From: Aurantiochytrium sp. KH105
Taxonomy: Eukaryota; Sar; Bigyra; Thraustochytrida; Thraustochytriidae
Length of the DNA stretch: 64,000 bases
Direction: 5' to 3'
Assembly: GCA_003116975.1 (NCBI GenBank)
Contig: BGKB01000223.1
Span: 20,933-84,932 of the forward strand
Part shown: positions 59,659 through 64,000 of the stretch, piece by piece
Layout of the letters: every line of letters starts with the position of its first letter
Position numbering within the stretch: the first letter of the stretch is position 1
The notes under the pieces: model-generated
Seen by the model: only the letters and a program-made list of their open reading frames with translations
The model's database searches: none
What the model was told of the DNA's origin: nothing
Position numbers and translations under genes: made by a program

Positions 59659-60149
59659 ATGCTGTTGTTGTTTTTTTATAGACTGACTAAGGGGGGGGGG
59701 GGCGGGAAAGGATGGAAGCTCGCCGACGCGTCGGATTCAAATCGATGCCTGTTCGTGCTCGCCTTGATCAGGATTTGATGGGGCAGAAATCTCGATACGA
59801 GAACCACTTGGGGTGTTCGTTCATCCGTTGCTCATGCACGTGGGACTACGTTTCAGAACCTAATGACGTAATGAAGAAAAATGTATTCCTTCCTCTTTTC
59901 ATTTTCTTTTCTTACGCGAAACTTGCGTAGTACAAGCGAGCAAGGCCAAGCAGAAAACGATTGGGCGTTTCATCTTGACTCTCACTCTCTCTCTTTCTGT
60001 ATGCATGAATGTTTCTGTCTTTTCATTCTGCATTATGTTGCTGTCATTGTTTGTTTGTGTTTTCAAGAAGATGTAGGAAAAAAAAAAAGAGGGGTTGGGG
60101 GGGTTGGAGTATACTTCTATCATCAGGGTGCGGGCAAAACATGTTGACA
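59659..60149. other. Convergent 3' gap with a G run
   Basis: About 490 bp between converging stops. It has 12 consecutive G at 59691-59702 and a TC-rich stretch near 59975-60010. No gene seen. Confidence 0.5.
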
Positions 60150-62864
60150 CTACTCGTGCTCGCCATCAGAGCGCCTTCGCTCGTGCTTGAGGTTGTCAAG
60201 GAACTCTTGAAGCTCCTTGATACTGATGACGCCATCGTCATCCTTGTCGATGCGCGAGATGAGCTCGCCGAGACGTTCCTCCGAGAACTCGCCTTCCTTC
60301 TTGCGGAGGACATCCCCGATAGCTTTGCGAATCTCCCAGCTGCTGATCTTGCCATCTCGGTCAAGATCCAGCACTGAAAGCTTGTCGCCGATGCGCTCGC
60401 CCGTCTCCTGGACATCTGCTTCCAGTCGCTCGAGCATGCTGCGCAGCTTGTTCTTGAGCATGGAGCGGGAGCGCTTCTCTGGCTTGGCCTTTTCGCCAGC
60501 CACGCCAACACCCTCTTCTGACTCGACAATGCGACCCGAATAGACCGCCTTTGCTGCCTCCATTTCCTCCTGCCTCTCCAGAATTTCTTCGAGAGTGTTG
60601 CGCTCCTCCTCGACGGGCGAGTCCGCTGCAAGAACCTTGATAGACTCCAAGGTGCTCTCAAAGACCTTGCGTGCTTCCTCTTCCATCATTTCGTCCGTTG
60701 CTTCCTTGCGCATGGCGTCCTCATCCGCGGAGCCGTCGGCATCGTCCTTGGACTTCTTGGACTTCTTCTTTGACTTCGCATCGCCCTCTCCTTCCACGGC
60801 ATGCATGGCGGCGCGATCAGCCTGCTGCAACGCCGCGGCTGCCTTGGTCTTGGCCTCGTCCTCGACGCCATCCTCGACGTGAAGAGGCTTGGCAAGACGA
60901 TCCTGGTCCGGTGCGAGGTCTCCTTCGCCGGCAGCCTTGGAGGCCTCTTCGTGCTTGCGCAAAGCAGCAAGGGCCGACGCCGCGGCCTGCTCAGGAGTGG
61001 CGATTTCATCGCGTGTCGCCGCGTTGGCAGCGGCCATGGCGACCGTCTCGAGACGCGTGGTGTCAAGTTCGGCCTCGAGCTCCTCCTCTGCCTTTTTGCG
61101 CAACTGCTCAATGAAGGCCTGTTTGCGCGACTTCTCCTTGATCTCCATCTCGATGAGGTCGTTCTGGGCCTGAATAGCCTCAAGTTTGAGGCGAGAAATG
61201 GTGGCGCGATCGGCGGCGAGCTCGTGGTTTTCCGCGCCGGCCACCAGAGCCTCCTGAAGCACGTCCGTGTCCATTTGGCTGATCGCCTCACTGATTGCGA
61301 GTTCGATCTGCGACTCGTCCGTCTGCTGCAGAGTAAAGGCACGCGAGAGAATGAGCAGGGAAAGAGGAACGTTCTTGTTGACGCTCAAGTCAATCCAGCG
61401 CTTGAGCTGCGAGCGGAGCTGGTGCATGGTGAGTCCCGTGGCGCGCATGCCGCGATCCTCGCACGCGGCCTTGAGCTCGAGCAGGTTCAGCGAGTCCACG
61501 CCCTCAAAAAAGATGGAGGAGTCGTCGTCGCGGAGCGAGTTGATCTTGTTACGGAGCTGGAAGCGGAGGAACTGATCACCACCATACGGGGCCAAACCCA
61601 TGTAGCGGCAGAGGGTGACAAGCTGGGAGCGAGACATGTTGTCCGTCGTCAGTTCATCGGAAAAGAGCTTGGCCACCTTGAGTACGGTGGCCTCGTCGAT
61701 GTCGCGGCCCATGCGCACGCGCTCCATAAAGTGCTGCACGTCGTCAACGGAGATTTGGGATTCGCCCTCTTTGGCGCGGGACTTGACCTTGTCTTCCATC
61801 TCCGCCACCATGTCCTGTAAGAATCCGGCAATCCCGATACGGAGCTTGAGTTGGCGCTTCATGTTCTCCTCGCGCTTGTAGCTGTCCTGAAAGGTGGAGG
61901 GCAGCATGTTGGGAAACAACTTGAGCGCAACGGGGAGAAGAAACTCCATAAAGGGAACGAGGATGAAGAAGAGAAAGGGCCCGACGCGCGCCAGATCGGC
62001 GGTCGTGCGCACGAGCTGGCGCCGCTCTCGCCGCGTCAGCTGGTGGCCGTTCAGGCGCTTGGTGAGCAGGCTCCACGAGGTGCGTACCTCGACGCCGAGA
62101 AGCTTGAAGCCGGTCCACGTGTGATGCGCCATGTCCTTCAAAGCGACCCAGCCGTCGTTCGCCCATTTCTTCACAATCAGCGGGTTCTTGATGAACTGCA
62201 GAGTGATATCGCCCGTCTTGAGAGCCACGGTCTTGACGCCATTGACGACGACGGCCACGCGAGACTTGGAGCTCGAGTCGTCCTCTTTTTTCTCCTTTTT
62301 GCTGAGCTTTTTGGCGTCCTCGGTCTCGCCGTCTTTCATGGGTTTGACGCGCTGGACATGGCCCTCCTCGCGAACGGCGGCAACGGCGGCGGCGGTGTCG
62401 CGGGCATCCTGCGCCTGGTCCTTTTCGTGCAGGTTGCGCCTGCTGGAGCTGGGCTGGAGCCCGATCGACTTGACGAGCGACTCCTCGGCCGACTCTTTGC
62501 GCCGCTGGGCCTGCTGGACGTCCATGCGGGCCTCCTTGAGCGCGTTGAGCGCGTGCGCGAGGTCTCCGGAGCTCGCGTCTTCGCTGCGGCTGGCGCCGGA
62601 CCCCTTGGCCGGGTCTTCCCAAAGCACGCGGCACCCGTGCAGCGCGCGCAGACTCCCCGGCTCGAGGCCTGGCAACCGGACCGCGCCGCGGCGGCCTGCG
62701 CCAGCGACGCCGCCCTCCTCGTCATCCCTCTTGCGCCAGAGGTCGCCGGCCGCCGCGCCTCCGCCGCGCCAGCCGCCCGCGGCCTCCCGCGGCCTCGTCC
62801 ACGCGTGCGCCGAGAGACCGCCGACGCGCCTCCGCCGCGCGATCCCGCGCACGGCGCCCAGCAT
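60150..62864 (-). CDS. LETM1: LETM1 mitochondrial cation exchanger with two EF-hands
   Basis: 904 residues from an ATG at 62864. Inner-membrane LETM1 proteins mediate K+/H+ or Ca2+/H+ exchange and shape mitochondria. The N-terminus is Arg-rich with few acids, consistent with an import signal. The LETM1 core follows: FKLLGVEVRTSWSLLTKRL, RRERRQLVRTTADLARVGPF, one hydrophobic helix (~293-315, FLFFILVPFMEFLLPVAL), LPSTF and the LETM ribosome-binding-like domain (~330-520, LLRYMG-like LVTLCRYMGLAPYGGDQFL). A long Glu/Lys/Ala-rich coiled coil (~560-800) comes next. Two canonical EF-hand loops, DLDRDGKISSWE (833-844) and DKDDDGVISIKE (873-884), close the protein. Human LETM1 is 739 residues, so the coiled coil is longer here. 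Single exon. Confidence 0.92.
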   Translation of the reverse strand: MLGAVRGIARRRRVGGLSAHAWTRPREAAGGWRGGGAAAGDLWRKRDDEEGGVAGAGRRGAVRLPGLEPGSLRALHGCRVLWEDPAKGSGASRSEDASSGDLAHALNALKEARMDVQQAQRRKESAEESLVKSIGLQPSSSRRNLHEKDQAQDARDTAAAVAAVREEGHVQRVKPMKDGETEDAKKLSKKEKKEDDSSSKSRVAVVVNGVKTVALKTGDITLQFIKNPLIVKKWANDGWVALKDMAHHTWTGFKLLGVEVRTSWSLLTKRLNGHQLTRRERRQLVRTTADLARVGPFLFFILVPFMEFLLPVALKLFPNMLPSTFQDSYKREENMKRQLKLRIGIAGFLQDMVAEMEDKVKSRAKEGESQISVDDVQHFMERVRMGRDIDEATVLKVAKLFSDELTTDNMSRSQLVTLCRYMGLAPYGGDQFLRFQLRNKINSLRDDDSSIFFEGVDSLNLLELKAACEDRGMRATGLTMHQLRSQLKRWIDLSVNKNVPLSLLILSRAFTLQQTDESQIELAISEAISQMDTDVLQEALVAGAENHELAADRATISRLKLEAIQAQNDLIEMEIKEKSRKQAFIEQLRKKAEEELEAELDTTRLETVAMAAANAATRDEIATPEQAAASALAALRKHEEASKAAGEGDLAPDQDRLAKPLHVEDGVEDEAKTKAAAALQQADRAAMHAVEGEGDAKSKKKSKKSKDDADGSADEDAMRKEATDEMMEEEARKVFESTLESIKVLAADSPVEEERNTLEEILERQEEMEAAKAVYSGRIVESEEGVGVAGEKAKPEKRSRSMLKNKLRSMLERLEADVQETGERIGDKLSVLDLDRDGKISSWEIRKAIGDVLRKKEGEFSEERLGELISRIDKDDDGVISIKELQEFLDNLKHERRRSDGEHE

Positions 62865-63325
62865 CCTCGCGCGCCGCGCCTCGCGCCGCGCCTCGCGCTG
62901 CTGCCTGTGCCCTCCGCCGCTGCGGCCCCGCCGCGAGCGTCTGCGCGCGCCTCGCCGTTCCGCGCGAGCGGCTCTGCGCGCAGGTCGTCGTCTTCAGGCG
63001 CCGTCTCGCCGTCGTCGCGCGCCTTGCTTCCTTTCCTCCCTTGCTTCGTTCGTTCGTTCGTTCAAAATCGAGAGAGAGAAGCGGCGGCGTCGCTCGGGCG
63101 ACGATGCTCCTCGCCTCCCCGTCTGCGCGCGGGGAGGGGCTGCCGCGGCGGCGCCGGCCTGCGCGACGCAGAGCCTGGCTGACCGGCCCGGGCGAGCGCC
63201 CGCGAGCGAGCGAGCGAGAGAGCGAGCGGGCGGGCGGGCGGGCGGGCGGGCGGGCGAGCGAGCGTCTCCCTCCGCGGGGCGGGCGAGGCTTGCGAGTCGC
63301 CTCCCTCGGGGGGCGAAGATTTGAT

Positions 63326-63369
<44 letters not shown>
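63326..63369. repeat. (TTGC)11 tetranucleotide repeat
   Basis: Eleven units, uninterrupted; same unit family as GCTT stretches near other promoters in the window. Confidence 0.9.
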
Positions 63370-63428
63370 GTGCTTTGGCTTGGCTGATTTGGTTGATTTG
63401 ACTGTGAATTGATTAGATTTGATTTGCC

Positions 63429-63488
63429 AATTTGAATTTGAATTTGAATTTGAATTTGAATTTAAATTTGAATTTGAATTTGAATTTG
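63429..63488. repeat. (AATTTG)10 hexanucleotide repeat
   Basis: Ten units with a single G-to-A change (TTTAAA) in the middle, an AT-rich island next to GC-rich sequence. Confidence 0.9.
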
Positions 63489-64000
63489 GCTTGCAAAAGA
63501 CAAAAGGAAACTTGGTTATAAAAGTTGACTTGGATGCGACAGCAATAGGTTTGTTCGTAGTTCTGGCTCGCTGGCTGACTGGGAATGCCATCTTGAGAGT
63601 CGTCCTGCTGTGCTCTGCTTGCTTGGCTTCGCTCTACATCGCTTTGCATTGCTTTGCTTGCTTTTCTCACTTCAAGTTGGCTTTCTTCTATAGCTTGGCC
63701 TCGCTCCTTGCGTTGCTATACAATGAACGAATGGATCAATTCAGCCAAAGCCGACTTTCCCTCGCCTCTCGACGCTCGCCTTTCCGCACTTGCCCGATTT
63801 GTTTCCGCTTTCTGCTTCTCTGTCCATCTTGGCCCTGGCCGGCCGCATCTCCCCCCTCTCTGTCAGTCATCTCAGGCCCGCCGCCGTCCACACCGCGGCC
63901 GCACACGGCTCTTCCCGGCACACCCAAATCAACTTCTTGCGCCTCCTCGCGGTCCTGGCCGGCCATCGTCGACGGCCGCCAGCTGGCTGCCAGCAGAGCC

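Larger units (their letters stand above)
62865..64000. promoter_or_regulatory. CpG-rich region upstream of LETM1 with tetra- and hexanucleotide repeats
   Basis: GC-rich sequence next to the LETM1 start, then GGGC (63226-63256), TTGC (63326-63369) and AATTTG (63429-63488) repeats, then ordinary sequence to the window edge. A minus-strand ORF from 63966 (76 residues, Gly/Asp/Arg-rich) has no recognisable feature and may be chance. The next gene is probably outside the window. Confidence 0.45.

Noticed and set aside
59731-59760. B-box-like GATTCAAATC
   Set aside because: No A box or cloverleaf found around it; tRNA gene not supported. No tRNA or rRNA gene was found in the window.
61851-63182. 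443-codon + strand ORF
   Set aside because: Antisense to LETM1 and its GC-rich upstream DNA.
1-64000. CRISPR array, operon or prokaryotic signals
   Set aside because: No direct-repeat/spacer pattern with constant spacing; genes and introns are eukaryotic.

Overview
The window looks like nuclear DNA of a unicellular eukaryote. The genes are very long, mostly intronless and separated by short gaps. Two genes need GT-AG introns to make sense: a four-exon mitochondrial carrier and a two-exon repeat protein. Proteins such as TOP3A, LETM1, Rab GDI, Med20 and a BIRC6-like E2/E3 are eukaryotic. The intron-poor, GC-rich style and the Gly-, Gln- and acid-rich tracts fit a stramenopile, most likely a thraustochytrid (Aurantiochytrium/Schizochytrium/Hondaea type). 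That lineage call is inference from style and cannot be proved here.

Layout. 1-3019 (-): DNA topoisomerase III alpha, running off the left edge. 3476-4504 (-): a seven-helix membrane protein interrupted by one in-frame TGA. 5198-5539 (-): a small Cys-rich membrane protein. 6354-12041 (-): a multicopper oxidase fused to a REJ/GPS polycystin-like membrane module. 13394-14821 (+): an FLVCR-type MFS transporter, followed by a 76-bp tandem repeat. 15458-16878 (-): a two-exon protein with SH3/KOW-like repeats. 17518-23487 (+): a 1989-residue helical-repeat protein resembling Furry/Mor2/Tao3. 23795-24874 (-): an uncharacterised basic, probably nuclear protein. 24875-31700: about 7 kb with no convincing gene, full of short tandem repeats. 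32008-46533 (-): a 4841-residue BIRC6-like E2/E3 that carries a UBR box. 47420-47731 (-): a small charged protein. 48363/48362-49015 (-): a divergent frataxin-like protein. 50540-50917 (+): a small Lys/Asp/Glu-rich protein. 52862-54820 (-): Rab GDI with an inserted PDZ-like domain. 55299-56063 (+): Mediator subunit 20. 56437-57855 (-): mitochondrial 2-oxodicarboxylate carrier. 59047-59658 (+): a two-helix protein with a YcxB/PH-like tail. 60150-62864 (-): LETM1 with two EF-hands. The right end is CpG-rich with tetra- and hexanucleotide repeats.

The genes do not form one pathway. Loose themes are mitochondria (carrier, LETM1, frataxin-like), ubiquitin (the giant E2/E3), and membrane traffic or surface biology (GDI, the MCO-REJ-GPS protein, the transporter). 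Several genes are arranged head-to-head over GC-rich gaps and could share promoters.

The most unusual items are three domain combinations: multicopper oxidase with REJ-GPS-multi-TM; a UBR box and a BIRC6-type E2 domain in one chain without a visible BIR; and a PDZ-like fold inside Rab GDI. All domain calls are from reading motifs by eye; no database search was run.
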